From Pseudomonas mandelii (lineage in GTDB: Bacteria > Pseudomonadota > Gammaproteobacteria > Pseudomonadales > Pseudomonadaceae): a stretch of 64,000 nucleotides of DNA. The notes beneath the pieces are model-generated. The model was not told where the DNA came from, did not search any database, and saw nothing but the letters and a program-made list of their open reading frames with translations. The DNA lies in the NCBI RefSeq assembly GCF_900106065.1, contig NZ_LT629796.1, forward strand, positions 310,001 to 374,000, written 5' to 3'. The translations under genes and the position numbers were made by a program. This document shows, one piece after another, positions 27,612 to 35,818 of the stretch (position 1 is the stretch's first letter; each line of letters begins with the position of its first letter).

Positions 27612-28424
27612 TTAGCGGGCGGCGCCGAGCTGGCCTTTTTCGTCGGAGAACACAATTTCCACCCGACGGTTCTGTGCACGACCACGCTCGGAAGCATTCA
27701 CGTCCACCGGGTATTCATCGCCGTAGCCTTCGACTTTGATACGTTTGTCGTCGATACCCAGGTCCATCAGAACGTTCGCCACCGATTGCGCACGGTCACG
27801 GGACAACTTGAGGTTGTCCTGCTTGCCGCCTGTGCTGTCGGTGTAGCCCTCGATACGGACCACGCGCTTGGGGTTGAGCTGCAGGAACTGCACGATCTTC
27901 AGGACCACGCGGTTCGCCGAATTCTTCAACTCCGCTTCGCCGGTGTCGAACAGCACGTCGCCCAGGGTCATCACCAGGCCACGGTCGGTCTGGGTGGTTG
28001 CCAGGGCGACAATCTGTTCTTCGAGCCACTTGCCTTGCTGCTGCACGCTGAGCAATTTGGACTCGCGCAAGGCCAGTTGCAGGCGCTGACGTTCCAGTTC
28101 GAGCTTCGCCGCGCGCTCTTCGTTGAGCACCTGATTGGTGTGCTCACGGGCAATTTCGCTGTAGCGCTGGCTCAGGTAGGCGTAATGCACCACATCCGAA
28201 CCGCTGCCCCAGTAACTGGAAAGACGATCAGCACGGGCGAGGGATTCACCGGCACGAATCACGTCCTTGGGCGCGATTCGCAGCACGTTGGAGTCTTCCT
28301 TGACCTTCTGGAAGTCAGTCCCGGCCTGCTGCAATGCAGTTTCGCTGTGTTGGCCGGCGCAGCCGTAAAGGCTTGCACAACCTGCGAGGATCAATCCGCC
28401 GAGTGCTTTGGACTTGAGGCTCAT
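27612..28424 (-). CDS. OmpA-family lipoprotein
   Basis: 270 residues. Lipoprotein signal with candidate lipobox LILAGC or SLYGC (Cys16 or Cys22), a helical middle (about 70-135), and a C-terminal OmpA peptidoglycan-binding domain (LGDVLFDTGEAELK, RIEGYTDSTGGKQDNLKLSRDRA by key residues GYTDSTG and NLKLSRDRA, and KVEGYGDEYPVDVN). It should tie the outer membrane to the cell wall. The start overlaps the DUF4398 stop by 4 bases (ATGA), so the two are coupled. Confidence 0.9.
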   Translation of the reverse strand: MSLKSKALGGLILAGCASLYGCAGQHSETALQQAGTDFQKVKEDSNVLRIAPKDVIRAGESLARADRLSSYWGSGSDVVHYAYLSQRYSEIAREHTNQVLNEERAAKLELERQRLQLALRESKLLSVQQQGKWLEEQIVALATTQTDRGLVMTLGDVLFDTGEAELKNSANRVVLKIVQFLQLNPKRVVRIEGYTDSTGGKQDNLKLSRDRAQSVANVLMDLGIDDKRIKVEGYGDEYPVDVNASERGRAQNRRVEIVFSDEKGQLGAAR

Positions 28425-28777
28425 TGGGCATCTCCCAGCTGCTTGCGCAGGCGAGTGATGCGGGTATTGAGCACATTCAACTGCTCCTCACTCTTGAGGG
28501 TCAGCACCTTGGCTTCAGCCAGACGCGCGTCCAGTTCAGCCTGCTCGGCCCGCATGCGCGCATGCCTGTAGGACTGATCCGTCATGTCGCCCTGGGCACG
28601 GGAAAACTTGTCTTCGGCCAATTTGAGTTCCGGCACGTCGGCGGCGGTGGCGCCTACGGCTTTGGCTTGTTCAAGCGCCTGTTCGGTCAAGCGTATTTGT
28701 TCATTCGGCGCCGGATCGGCTGCACAACCCGCCAGAGCCAGAACGGCCAGGGCAGCGAAAAGAGGTCGAATACTCAC
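28421..28777 (-). CDS. DUF4398 lipoprotein
   Basis: 118 residues. Signal peptide with lipobox LALAGC (Cys18), then a largely helical DUF4398 region (QALEQAKAVGATAADVPELKL by key residues AEDKFSRAQGDM) and a heptad-like C-terminus. DUF4398 and OmpA-domain genes often sit together in proteobacteria, and the 4-base overlap here supports a joint role in the envelope. Confidence 0.88.
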   Translation of the reverse strand: MSIRPLFAALAVLALAGCAADPAPNEQIRLTEQALEQAKAVGATAADVPELKLAEDKFSRAQGDMTDQSYRHARMRAEQAELDARLAEAKVLTLKSEEQLNVLNTRITRLRKQLGDAQ

Positions 28778-28786
28778 TAAAAATCC

Positions 28787-29611
28787 CTACTGTTTTGGGG
28801 TACTGACGGGTTGCTGTTGCTGCGCTGTCCAACGCTCGATATTGCGTTGCAGCACGCTTTCCGTCAGTCCGGACGCGGGCAATTCTGTCATCTTTTTGGC
28901 CAGCTGTCCGCGCAACCACGGATCGTTGCAGGCGGAGTTATGGGAAACCGCGAGGAACAGGCCAGGTTTGTCGACCGGTTGGGGAAGAGCGATCAGGTCG
29001 TTGGCCATGCTCAGCGATTGCGCGGCGGCCATGCCCGAGTAGCGTCCGGCGAGGACAAACTCCACCTCGCCCAGCAGCAGTTTCTGAAAGGCCTGGGTCA
29101 GGTTCGGGGTACGCACGAGGGTCAATTGCTGGTCGGCGAAAGTGCCGAATGCCTGGGTCATTCGAGACTTTTCCGACACGGCACCCGGATGGCCGTGAAG
29201 GTCTTGCGCCTGGTTATAGACCAATGCCGAGTTTTTTCGGGTCCAGACCAGATAGTCGTTTTCCAGCAACGGCGGATGGATGTAATCCAGGGTGTCCAGC
29301 TCGCTGACGGTCAACGGCGCGTCGGCCAGCATGTCCATGCGTCCGCTGCGCACTTCGTCCAGGGCCTGGGCGCGCTTGCCGGCGTAAAGCAGTTCGACTT
29401 TGATGCCCAACTCCCCTGCCACGTGTTGCAACAGGTCTGCGCTGGCGCCGATCAGGTGCTTGGGGTTTTGCGGGTCTTGCCACAAGTACGGCGGCGCGTC
29501 CGGGCTTCCGGTCACCACCAGGCGTTCGCACTTGCCTGCCGCCACGGCTAGCGCCGGCAGCACCGTCAGCCCCAGCAGTAATGACCAGCCACCCACGCGA
29601 CGCAAATCCAT
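28787..29611 (-). CDS. Periplasmic solute-binding protein (transporter substrate-binding domain)
   Basis: 274 residues: signal peptide (GWSLLLGLTVLPALAVAA) and a SBP_bac_3-type fold (VVTGSPDAPPYLWQD, GASADLLQHVAGELGIKVEL, RSGRMDMLADAPLTVSE). No permease or ATPase is adjacent; it precedes two envelope lipoprotein genes by 9 bases, so it may act as a sensor or accessory protein. ATG 29611 has GGAGAG 7 bases upstream; the in-frame GTG at 29626 overlaps that SD. Confidence 0.85.
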   Translation of the reverse strand: MDLRRVGGWSLLLGLTVLPALAVAAGKCERLVVTGSPDAPPYLWQDPQNPKHLIGASADLLQHVAGELGIKVELLYAGKRAQALDEVRSGRMDMLADAPLTVSELDTLDYIHPPLLENDYLVWTRKNSALVYNQAQDLHGHPGAVSEKSRMTQAFGTFADQQLTLVRTPNLTQAFQKLLLGEVEFVLAGRYSGMAAAQSLSMANDLIALPQPVDKPGLFLAVSHNSACNDPWLRGQLAKKMTELPASGLTESVLQRNIERWTAQQQQPVSTPKQ

Positions 29612-29639
29612 GGCAACACTCTCCACTCAAATCCGGAAC

Positions 29640-29668
29640 AAAAAAAAGCCCGACCAAAAGGTCGGGCT
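29640..29668 (-). terminator. Rho-independent terminator after etfA
   Basis: Minus strand: AGCCCGACC/GGTCGGGCT 9-bp perfect stem, AAAA/TTTT loop, followed by TTTTTTTGTT. Confidence 0.92.
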
Positions 29669-29690
29669 CTTTATAAGTCAAGCGACTGGA

Positions 29691-30620
29691 TTAGACCAGC
29701 TTCTCGAACTCGGGGATGGCTTCGAACAGGTCAGCCACCAGGCCATAATCGGCCACCTGGAAGATCGGCGCTTCTTCGTCCTTGTTGATCGCAACGATCA
29801 CTTTGGAGTCTTTCATGCCGGCCAGGTGCTGGATCGCGCCGGAGATACCGACGGCGATGTACAGCTGTGGAGCAACGATCTTGCCGGTCTGACCGACCTG
29901 CATGTCGTTGGGTACAAAACCTGCGTCGACCGCGGCGCGGGAAGCACCCACGGCAGCGCCCAGCTTGTCGGCCAGGGCGTACAGGTGTTTGAAGTTGTCG
30001 CCATTCTGCATGCCGCGGCCGCCGGAAACGACGATCTTGGCAGCGGTCAGTTCTGGACGATCGGACTTGGCCAGTTCTTCGTCAACGAAGCTGGAAGTGC
30101 CAGCATCATGGGCAGCAGCAACGGCTTCAACCGACGCCGAACCACCTTCAGCAGCCACAGGGTCGAAACCGGTGGCACGCACGGTGATCACTTTCACTGC
30201 AGCGTTCGACTGAACGGTCGCGATGGCGTTACCGGCGTAGATCGGGCGCTTGAACGTGTCAGCGCTTTCGACCGAGATGATCTCGGAGATCTGGTCAACG
30301 TCCAGCTGAGCGGCAACGCGCGGCAGGATGTTTTTGCCGTTGGAAGTGGCGGCAGCCAGGATATGGCTGTAACCAGCGCCCAGCTCGGCTACCAGCGGCG
30401 CGACGTTTTCCGGCAATTGATGAGCGTAGGCGGCGTTGTCGGCCACCAGCACTTTCGCCACGCCAGCGATTTTCGCAGCGGCCTCAGCCACGGCGCCAAC
30501 GCCCTGGCCGGCAACCAGAACGTGGATGTCACCGCCGATTTTGGCAGCGGCAGCCACGGTATTCAGCGTGGCCGGGGCCACTACTTTGTTGTCGTGTTCA
30601 GCAATAACCAAGATAGTCAT
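29691..30620 (-). CDS. etfA: Electron transfer flavoprotein subunit alpha
   Basis: 309 residues, normal length. EtfA binds FAD and, with EtfB, carries electrons from acyl-CoA and other dehydrogenases to ETF-ubiquinone oxidoreductase. The C-terminal FAD domain is clear: [33 protein letters not shown] by key residues GQTGK and GISGAIQH, then [21 protein letters not shown] abuts the etfB TAA with no gap. Terminator at 29640. Confidence 0.96.
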   Translation of the reverse strand: MTILVIAEHDNKVVAPATLNTVAAAAKIGGDIHVLVAGQGVGAVAEAAAKIAGVAKVLVADNAAYAHQLPENVAPLVAELGAGYSHILAAATSNGKNILPRVAAQLDVDQISEIISVESADTFKRPIYAGNAIATVQSNAAVKVITVRATGFDPVAAEGGSASVEAVAAAHDAGTSSFVDEELAKSDRPELTAAKIVVSGGRGMQNGDNFKHLYALADKLGAAVGASRAAVDAGFVPNDMQVGQTGKIVAPQLYIAVGISGAIQHLAGMKDSKVIVAINKDEEAPIFQVADYGLVADLFEAIPEFEKLV

Positions 30621-31370
30621 TTAGATTACCTTCGCTTCGTTTTTCAGTTTCTCGACCAGTTCAGCCACCGACTTGACCTTGATACCCGCGCTGCGTGCAG
30701 CTGGCGCTTCGACTTTCACGGTCTTGTTGGTGGAGGCGGTGGAAACGCCCAAAGCGTCCGGAGTCAGCACTTCGAGAGGCTTCTTCTTGGCTTTCATGAT
30801 GTTTGGCAGGGACGCGTAGCGCGGCTCGTTCAAACGCAGGTCGGTGGTGACGATGGCCGGCAGTTTCAGGGAAACCGTCTGCGCGCCGCCGTCGATTTCG
30901 CGGGTCACGGCAACGGTGTCGCCGGACACTTCGACTTTCGAAGCGAAGGTGCCCTGACCGTAGCCGCTCAATGCAGCAAGCATCTGGCCAGTCTGGTTGT
31001 TGTCGCTGTCGATGGCTTGTTTGCCAAGGATCACCAGCTGAGGCTGTTCCTTGTCGACAACAGCCTTGAGCAGCTTGGCAACGGCCAGGGAAGTCAGATC
31101 TTCAGCGGATTCGACGAGGATGGCGCGGTCAGCACCCAGAGCCAGCGCTGTGCGCAGTTGCTCTTGAGCGGTGGTCGGGCCGATGGAGACGACGACGATT
31201 TCAGTCGCAACGCCTTTCTCTTTCAGGCGCACGGCTTCTTCCACTGCGATTTCGCAGAACGGGTTCATCGACATCTTGACGTTGGCGAGGTCGACGCCGG
31301 AATTGTCCGCCTTGACGCGAACCTTGACGTTGTAATCCACAACGCGTTTGACAGCTACAAGAACCTTCAT
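30621..31370 (-). CDS. etfB: Electron transfer flavoprotein subunit beta
   Basis: 249 residues. Family features: [45 protein letters not shown], and the AMP/ETF signature region [18 protein letters not shown] (key residues). First gene of etfBA, with GAGGAAT just before ATG 31370. A 12-bp palindrome (TCGCCTAGGCGA, 31403-31414) is in its leader. The divergent ETF-QO gene supplies the next electron carrier. Confidence 0.96.
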   Translation of the reverse strand: MKVLVAVKRVVDYNVKVRVKADNSGVDLANVKMSMNPFCEIAVEEAVRLKEKGVATEIVVVSIGPTTAQEQLRTALALGADRAILVESAEDLTSLAVAKLLKAVVDKEQPQLVILGKQAIDSDNNQTGQMLAALSGYGQGTFASKVEVSGDTVAVTREIDGGAQTVSLKLPAIVTTDLRLNEPRYASLPNIMKAKKKPLEVLTPDALGVSTASTNKTVKVEAPAARSAGIKVKSVAELVEKLKNEAKVI

Positions 31371-31440
31371 GGATTCCTCGTTACTCTCCGGTGAAAAGAA
31401 AGTCGCCTAGGCGAACCTGGCGGTTTGATGCTCATCGGCG

Positions 31441-31619
31441 CAAGGGCACCTCTAAAAACGCTGGCAGGTGTATCGAGTGAACCTTGCTCACGAGGCGTGA
31501 TGACCGTTCGTCAGTGGTGACCGACGAGTCATTCATTATCGCGGCGTGTAAACTGCGCACCAAAACTGCGCTGCGCATCACCCTGTACTGCCATCGCCCT
31601 GTCTTTAGAGGTGCTCTTG
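31441..31619. mobile_element. Candidate MITE-like element between etfB and ETF-QO
   Basis: CAAGGGCACCTCTAAAAAC (31441-31459) and the reverse complement of GTCTTTAGAGGTGCTCTTG (31601-31619) match at 17 of 19 positions, bounding 179 bases. Inside, GGCAG/GTG sequence near the ends is also partly inverted. There is no credible ORF (the 64-codon frame at 31432-31626 shows no family or SD). Ends of the type GRGCACCTCTRAAAA remind me of IS5-family termini, from memory. No clear target-site duplication is seen. Confidence 0.45.
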
Positions 31620-31655
31620 AACCCAACAGTCAGCCTACGGCGAGCGCAAAACCGA

Positions 31656-31693
31656 CCGTATCTTGACCGGAACGCCTATTCCGGTCAATACGG
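31656..31693. other. Long near-perfect inverted repeat in the etf intergenic region
   Basis: CCGTA-tc-TTGACCGGAA, six-base loop CGCCTA, TTCCGGTCAA-TACGG: a 10-bp perfect arm plus a 5-bp extension after a 2-base bulge. No T-tract follows on either strand, so operator or RNA hairpin rather than terminator. Confidence 0.6.
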
Positions 31694-31742
31694 CAAAATA
31701 GCCGTTCATAAGCCGCGTGACTTTGATTTCTCTGGCTTTGAG

Positions 31743-31793
31743 CCAATTCAAACAAACGTTTGTATTGGACGCTAGGAGTGGTGTAGATATAAT
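31743..31793 (+). promoter_or_regulatory. ETF-QO promoter with overlapping PsrA-type operator
   Basis: Sigma-70 elements TTGGAC (31765-31770) and TATAAT (31788-31793) are spaced by exactly 17 bases. A long palindrome, CCAATtCAAACaaacGTTTGtATTGG (31743-31768), overlaps the -35. Its core CAAAC-N4-GTTTG matches the consensus I recall for PsrA, the fatty-acid-responsive TetR repressor that controls etf genes in P. aeruginosa. Confidence 0.7.
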
Positions 31794-31919
31794 GCGCCAC
31801 CCAGAGAGAAAGGTGGTCATACGATTGTCCTGTTCCGCGCATTGCGCAGGAATTCATGGATGCGACACCAAACCTCCAATTAGAAAAAAAACTGTTGAGC
31901 CTTGAGTAGGAGATAACCT

Positions 31920-33584
31920 GTGGAACGCGAATACATGGAATTCGACGTGGTCATCGTCGGTGCCGGCCCCGCGGGTCTTTCCGCCGCCTGCCGCTTGAAG
32001 CAGAAGGCTGCTGAAGCCGGTAAGGAAATCAGCGTCTGCGTGGTCGAAAAAGGCTCCGAAGTCGGCGCACACATCCTGTCCGGCGCGATCTTCGAACCCC
32101 GCGCCCTGAACGAATTGTTCCCGGACTGGAAGGAGCTCGGCGCCCCGCTGAACACACCAGTGACCCGCGATGACATCTTCGTTCTGAAAAACGCCGACAG
32201 CGCGCAAAAAATTCCTGACTTCTTTGTGCCCAAGACCATGCACAACGATGGCAACTACATCATCTCCCTGGGCAACCTGTGCCGCTGGCTGGCCCAGCAG
32301 GCCGAGAACCTGGGCGTAGAAATCTACCCAGGCTTCGCCGCTCAGGAAGCGCTGTTCGACGAGAACGGCGTGGTTCGCGGGATCATCACCGGTGATCTGG
32401 GCGTTGACCGTGAAGGCCAACCGAAAGAAGGCCTGTACACCCCTGGCATGGAACTGCGTGGCAAGTACACGCTGTTCGCCGAAGGTTGCCGTGGCCACAT
32501 CGGCAAGCAGCTGATCAAGCGCTTCAACCTCGATAGCGAAGCCGACGCCCAGCATTACGGCATCGGCCTGAAAGAAATCTGGGAAGTCGATCCGGCCAAG
32601 CATCAGCCAGGCCTGGTGGTCCATACCGCCGGTTGGCCGATGGACATCATGGGCACCGAGAACACCGGTGGCTCGTTCCTCTACCACCTGGAAAACAACC
32701 AGGTGGTCGTCGGTCTGATCGTCGATCTCTCCTACAGCAACACTTACCTGTCGCCGTTCGACGAGTTCCAGCGCCTCAAGCATCACCCGGTGCTCAAGCA
32801 GTACCTGGAAGGCGGCAAGCGCATCAGCTACGGCGCTCGTGCCATCTGCAAAGGTGGCCTGAACTCGCTGCCGAAGATGGTATTCAAGGGCGGCGCACTG
32901 ATCGGTTGCGACCTGGGCACCCTGAACTTCGCCAAGATCAAAGGCAGCCACACCGCCATGAAATCCGGCATGCTCGCCGCTGAGTCCGTGGCCGAGGCGC
33001 TGTTCGCTGAAAAAGACGGCACCGAAGAGTTGACCACTTACGTCGACGCCTTCAAGAAGAGCTGGCTCTACGACGAACTGTTCGCCAGCCGCAACTTCGG
33101 CCCGGCAATCCACAAGTTCGGCGCCATCGTCGGCGGTGGTTTCAACTGGCTCGACCAGAACATCTTCGGCGGCAAACTGCCGTTCACCTTGCACGACACC
33201 AAACCTGATTACGCTTGCCTGAAGCTGGCGGCCGACTGCAAGAAGATCGACTACCCGAAACCGGACGGCAAGATCAGCTTCGACAAACTCAGCTCGGTGT
33301 TCATCTCCGGTACCAACCACGAAGAAGAGCAGCCGTGCCACCTGAAGCTGACCGATCCGAGCATTCCGATCGCCAAGAACCTGCCGCTGTACGATGAGCC
33401 TGCCCAGCGTTACTGCCCGGCCGGCGTGTACGAAGTGGTGACCAAGGAAGACGGCGAGAAGCGCTTCCAGATCAACGCCCAGAACTGCGTTCACTGCAAG
33501 ACCTGCGACATCAAGGACCCTGCACAGAACATCACCTGGGTGGCGCCGGAAGGTGCTGGCGGCCCGACTTACCCGAACATGTAA
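31920..33584 (+). CDS. Electron transfer flavoprotein-ubiquinone oxidoreductase
   Basis: 554 residues. It passes electrons from reduced ETF to ubiquinone at the inner membrane. FAD-binding VIVGAGPAGLSAACRLK near residue 11; ubiquinone/FAD segment GIGLKEIWEVDPAKHQPG (key residues GIGLKE); C-terminal [4Fe-4S] site with CPAGVYE, NCVHCKTCDIKDP and the conserved end EGAGGPTYPNM. The GTG start at 31920 (MEREYMEFD) has AGGAGA 7 bases upstream and fits the usual N-terminus. Divergent from etfBA and driven by the operator-promoter at 31743. Confidence 0.95.
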   Translation: MEREYMEFDVVIVGAGPAGLSAACRLKQKAAEAGKEISVCVVEKGSEVGAHILSGAIFEPRALNELFPDWKELGAPLNTPVTRDDIFVLKNADSAQKIPDFFVPKTMHNDGNYIISLGNLCRWLAQQAENLGVEIYPGFAAQEALFDENGVVRGIITGDLGVDREGQPKEGLYTPGMELRGKYTLFAEGCRGHIGKQLIKRFNLDSEADAQHYGIGLKEIWEVDPAKHQPGLVVHTAGWPMDIMGTENTGGSFLYHLENNQVVVGLIVDLSYSNTYLSPFDEFQRLKHHPVLKQYLEGGKRISYGARAICKGGLNSLPKMVFKGGALIGCDLGTLNFAKIKGSHTAMKSGMLAAESVAEALFAEKDGTEELTTYVDAFKKSWLYDELFASRNFGPAIHKFGAIVGGGFNWLDQNIFGGKLPFTLHDTKPDYACLKLAADCKKIDYPKPDGKISFDKLSSVFISGTNHEEEQPCHLKLTDPSIPIAKNLPLYDEPAQRYCPAGVYEVVTKEDGEKRFQINAQNCVHCKTCDIKDPAQNITWVAPEGAGGPTYPNM

Positions 33585-33602
33585 GCCGAACGCCTGAACA
33601 TC

Positions 33603-33628
33603 AAGGCTCCCGGAATGGGGGCCTTTTT
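33603..33628 (+). terminator. Rho-independent terminator after ETF-QO
   Basis: AAGGCTCCC/GGGGGCCTT stem (one G-U pair) with a GGAAT loop followed by TTTTTG. Confidence 0.75.
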
Positions 33629-33684
33629 GTTGCCCGCCATTTACCCCACACCATAATCCCCCTGTAGGAGGAACCATTACCCAC

Positions 33685-34575
33685 TCAGGCAGCGCGCTCA
33701 TCCCCCGGATTACGCTCAAAGTAGCGCTTGTACTCACGACTGAACTGCGACGTGCTTTGATACCCGACCCGATGCGCCACCTGCGCCACGCCCAACCCCT
33801 CGGCGAGCAACAACTGCTGCGCCTTGAGCAAGCGCAAGCGCTTCAAATACTGCACCGGCGACAACAACGTGCTGCGCTTGAAATGCTCATGGAAGGTCGA
33901 CGCGCTCATGTTCGCGCAACTGGCCAGGGTTTCCACATTCAACGGCTCGGTGAAATGCCCGTGCAGATGGTTGAGCGAGGCTGCAATCCGGGCGAACTGC
34001 CCTTGCTGCTCCACCAGCGCACGCAACACATCGGCTTGCGGACCGCGTAACGCGACGAACAACAATTCCCGCAACCGCGCCGGCCCCATGACCTGGCATT
34101 CCAGCGGATCGTGCAGGCAACGCAACAGCCGCTCCACGCAACCACGCATCGCATCGTCGAGCACCGCCGACGTCATGGACTCCAGTGTTTGCGCAGGAAC
34201 CGTGCGCCCCGGCACCAGGCCCATGGCCAACACCAACTCACCGAGCAACACTCGGTCGATGGCGATGGACACCCCGAGCATCGGCCCATCCGGCGCCGAA
34301 AACGTTTCGCACTCAAACGGCACCGGCAATGCCTGAATCAGGTAGTGCCCGGCGCCGTACTCGAGCGTGCGCGGCCCCAAATACGCCAGTTTGCTGCCTT
34401 GGGCGATGATCACCAGGCTCGGCTCGTAGATCTGCGGACCACGGGCCACATCGCGACTGGCCCGTAAAACCTGGACGCCCGGCAACGCCGTAGGAGCGAA
34501 ACCATCGCGAGTGGTCAGGGGCTCGATCAGCGAAACCAGCGTGGCATTCGCATCAAGATGACGGGTTAACAACAT
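33685..34575 (-). CDS. AraC family transcriptional regulator
   Basis: 296 residues: N-terminal AraC_N/cupin-like sensor (about 25-180; ARGPQIYEPSLVIIAQGSKLAYL by key residues QIYEPSLVIIAQG, GHYLIQALPVPFEC) and C-terminal double HTH (LASCANMSASTFHEHFKRST, then VAHRVGYQSTSQFSREYKRYF). This architecture is that of YqhC-like regulators, which activate aldehyde/alcohol reductase genes. The divergent neighbour is a zinc alcohol dehydrogenase, so that gene is the likely target. Confidence 0.9.
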   Translation of the reverse strand: MLLTRHLDANATLVSLIEPLTTRDGFAPTALPGVQVLRASRDVARGPQIYEPSLVIIAQGSKLAYLGPRTLEYGAGHYLIQALPVPFECETFSAPDGPMLGVSIAIDRVLLGELVLAMGLVPGRTVPAQTLESMTSAVLDDAMRGCVERLLRCLHDPLECQVMGPARLRELLFVALRGPQADVLRALVEQQGQFARIAASLNHLHGHFTEPLNVETLASCANMSASTFHEHFKRSTLLSPVQYLKRLRLLKAQQLLLAEGLGVAQVAHRVGYQSTSQFSREYKRYFERNPGDERAA

Positions 34576-34627
34576 GAGAAATCTTCACAAAAAAGTCGCG
34601 GAAAAAGGTATGAAAGCATCATCGCAG

Positions 34628-34651
34628 GTCTGATCGCCCATTTGATCAGAC
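34628..34651. promoter_or_regulatory. Inverted repeat between the AraC and alcohol dehydrogenase genes
   Basis: GTCTGATC-N8-GATCAGAC, perfect 8-bp arms, 53 bases from the araC-type start and 115 from the adh start. Candidate shared operator. Confidence 0.5.
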
Positions 34652-34765
34652 GAACGCTGATGCCGGAGGAATAGGCATGACACCCGGAGGAATCGCCATG
34701 GCCCGTGGCAGGCACGGCGCCCAAAATGCGCCGCCTCACTTGTCATTGCTTTTGCGAGGTTCACC

Positions 34766-35818
34766 ATGTACACCGCCATCGGATACGCCGCCCAGTCGGC
34801 TACCACTCCCCTCGCCCCCGTGAAATTCGAACGCCGCAGCCCAAGGGCCGACGATGTGGCAATCGATATTCTCTACTGCGGCGTCTGCCATTCCGACATC
34901 CATCAGGCCCGCAACGAGTGGGGCATTGCCGTTTACCCGTTGATGCCCGGCCACGAGATCGTAGGCAAAGTGACAGCGATAGGTGCGAACGTCACCCAAC
35001 ATAAAGTCGGCGATCTGGTCGGCGTCGGTTGCATGGTCGATTCTTGCCGCAGCTGCGAAGCCTGCCGGTCCAACCTCGAGCAATACTGCCTCGAAGGTCC
35101 GACCATGACCTACGCCACCCCGGACCGGGTCGATGGCAGCAACACCATGGGCGGCTACTCCGACAGCATCGTGGTCAGCGAGCATTTCGTTGTGCGCATC
35201 CCCGAGAAACTCGACCTGGCCAGTGCCGCGCCGATCCTCTGTGCCGGCATCACCACTTACTCGCCGCTAAAGCACTACGGCGTGAAGGCCGGCGACAAGG
35301 TCGGGATTCTCGGCATGGGCGGCCTCGGCCACATGGGCATCAAGTTCGCCAAGGCGATGGGCGCGGAAGTCACGCTGTTCACCCGCTCGGCGAGCAAGGC
35401 TGAAGAAGGTCGTCGTCAAGGGGCGGACCACGTGATCGTGTCCACCGATGCCGAACAGATGAAGGCCGCCGCAGGACATTTCGACTTCCTGCTGGACACC
35501 ATTCCGGTGCAGCACGACCTCAATCCCTACCTCGATACGCTTCGTTTCGACGGCGTGCACATTATGGTGGGGTTGATCGAACCGGTCGATCCACCGGTCC
35601 ACGCCGGCAAACTGGTGATGAGCCGTCGCGTGTTGGCCGGCTCGCTGATCGGCGGCATTGCCGAAACCCAGGAAGTGCTGGATTTCTGCGCCGAGCACAA
35701 CATCACCTGCGACATCGAAATGCTCGACATCCGCCAGATCAACGAGGCTTACACCCGCATGATCGCCGGTGACGTGAAGTACCGCTTCGTCATCGACATG
35801 GCGACGTTGAAGGTCTAA
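34766..35818 (+). CDS. NAD(P)-dependent zinc alcohol dehydrogenase (cinnamyl alcohol dehydrogenase/YahK type)
   Basis: 350 residues, medium-chain dehydrogenase. Catalytic zinc ligands in CGVCHSDIH (Cys about 35) and GHEIVG; structural zinc Cys cluster CMVDSCRSCEACRSNLEQYC; nucleotide motif GMGGLGHMGIKFAKAMG. Family members reduce a wide range of aldehydes with NADPH. Divergent from the AraC regulator. The stop codon overlaps the IclR gene stop by 4 bases (convergent), so the ends are tightly packed. Confidence 0.93.
   Translation: MYTAIGYAAQSATTPLAPVKFERRSPRADDVAIDILYCGVCHSDIHQARNEWGIAVYPLMPGHEIVGKVTAIGANVTQHKVGDLVGVGCMVDSCRSCEACRSNLEQYCLEGPTMTYATPDRVDGSNTMGGYSDSIVVSEHFVVRIPEKLDLASAAPILCAGITTYSPLKHYGVKAGDKVGILGMGGLGHMGIKFAKAMGAEVTLFTRSASKAEEGRRQGADHVIVSTDAEQMKAAAGHFDFLLDTIPVQHDLNPYLDTLRFDGVHIMVGLIEPVDPPVHAGKLVMSRRVLAGSLIGGIAETQEVLDFCAEHNITCDIEMLDIRQINEAYTRMIAGDVKYRFVIDMATLKV

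Noticed and set aside
29400-31394. 664-codon open frame on the plus strand across etfA and etfB
   Set aside because: Antisense to two well-conserved genes; runs through a known terminator.
31432-31626. 64-codon frame on the minus strand in the etf gap
   Set aside because: Lies within the MITE-like element, has no SD and no recognisable sequence.
31854-33737. 627-codon open frame on the minus strand
   Set aside because: Antisense to the ETF-ubiquinone oxidoreductase gene and running into its terminator.
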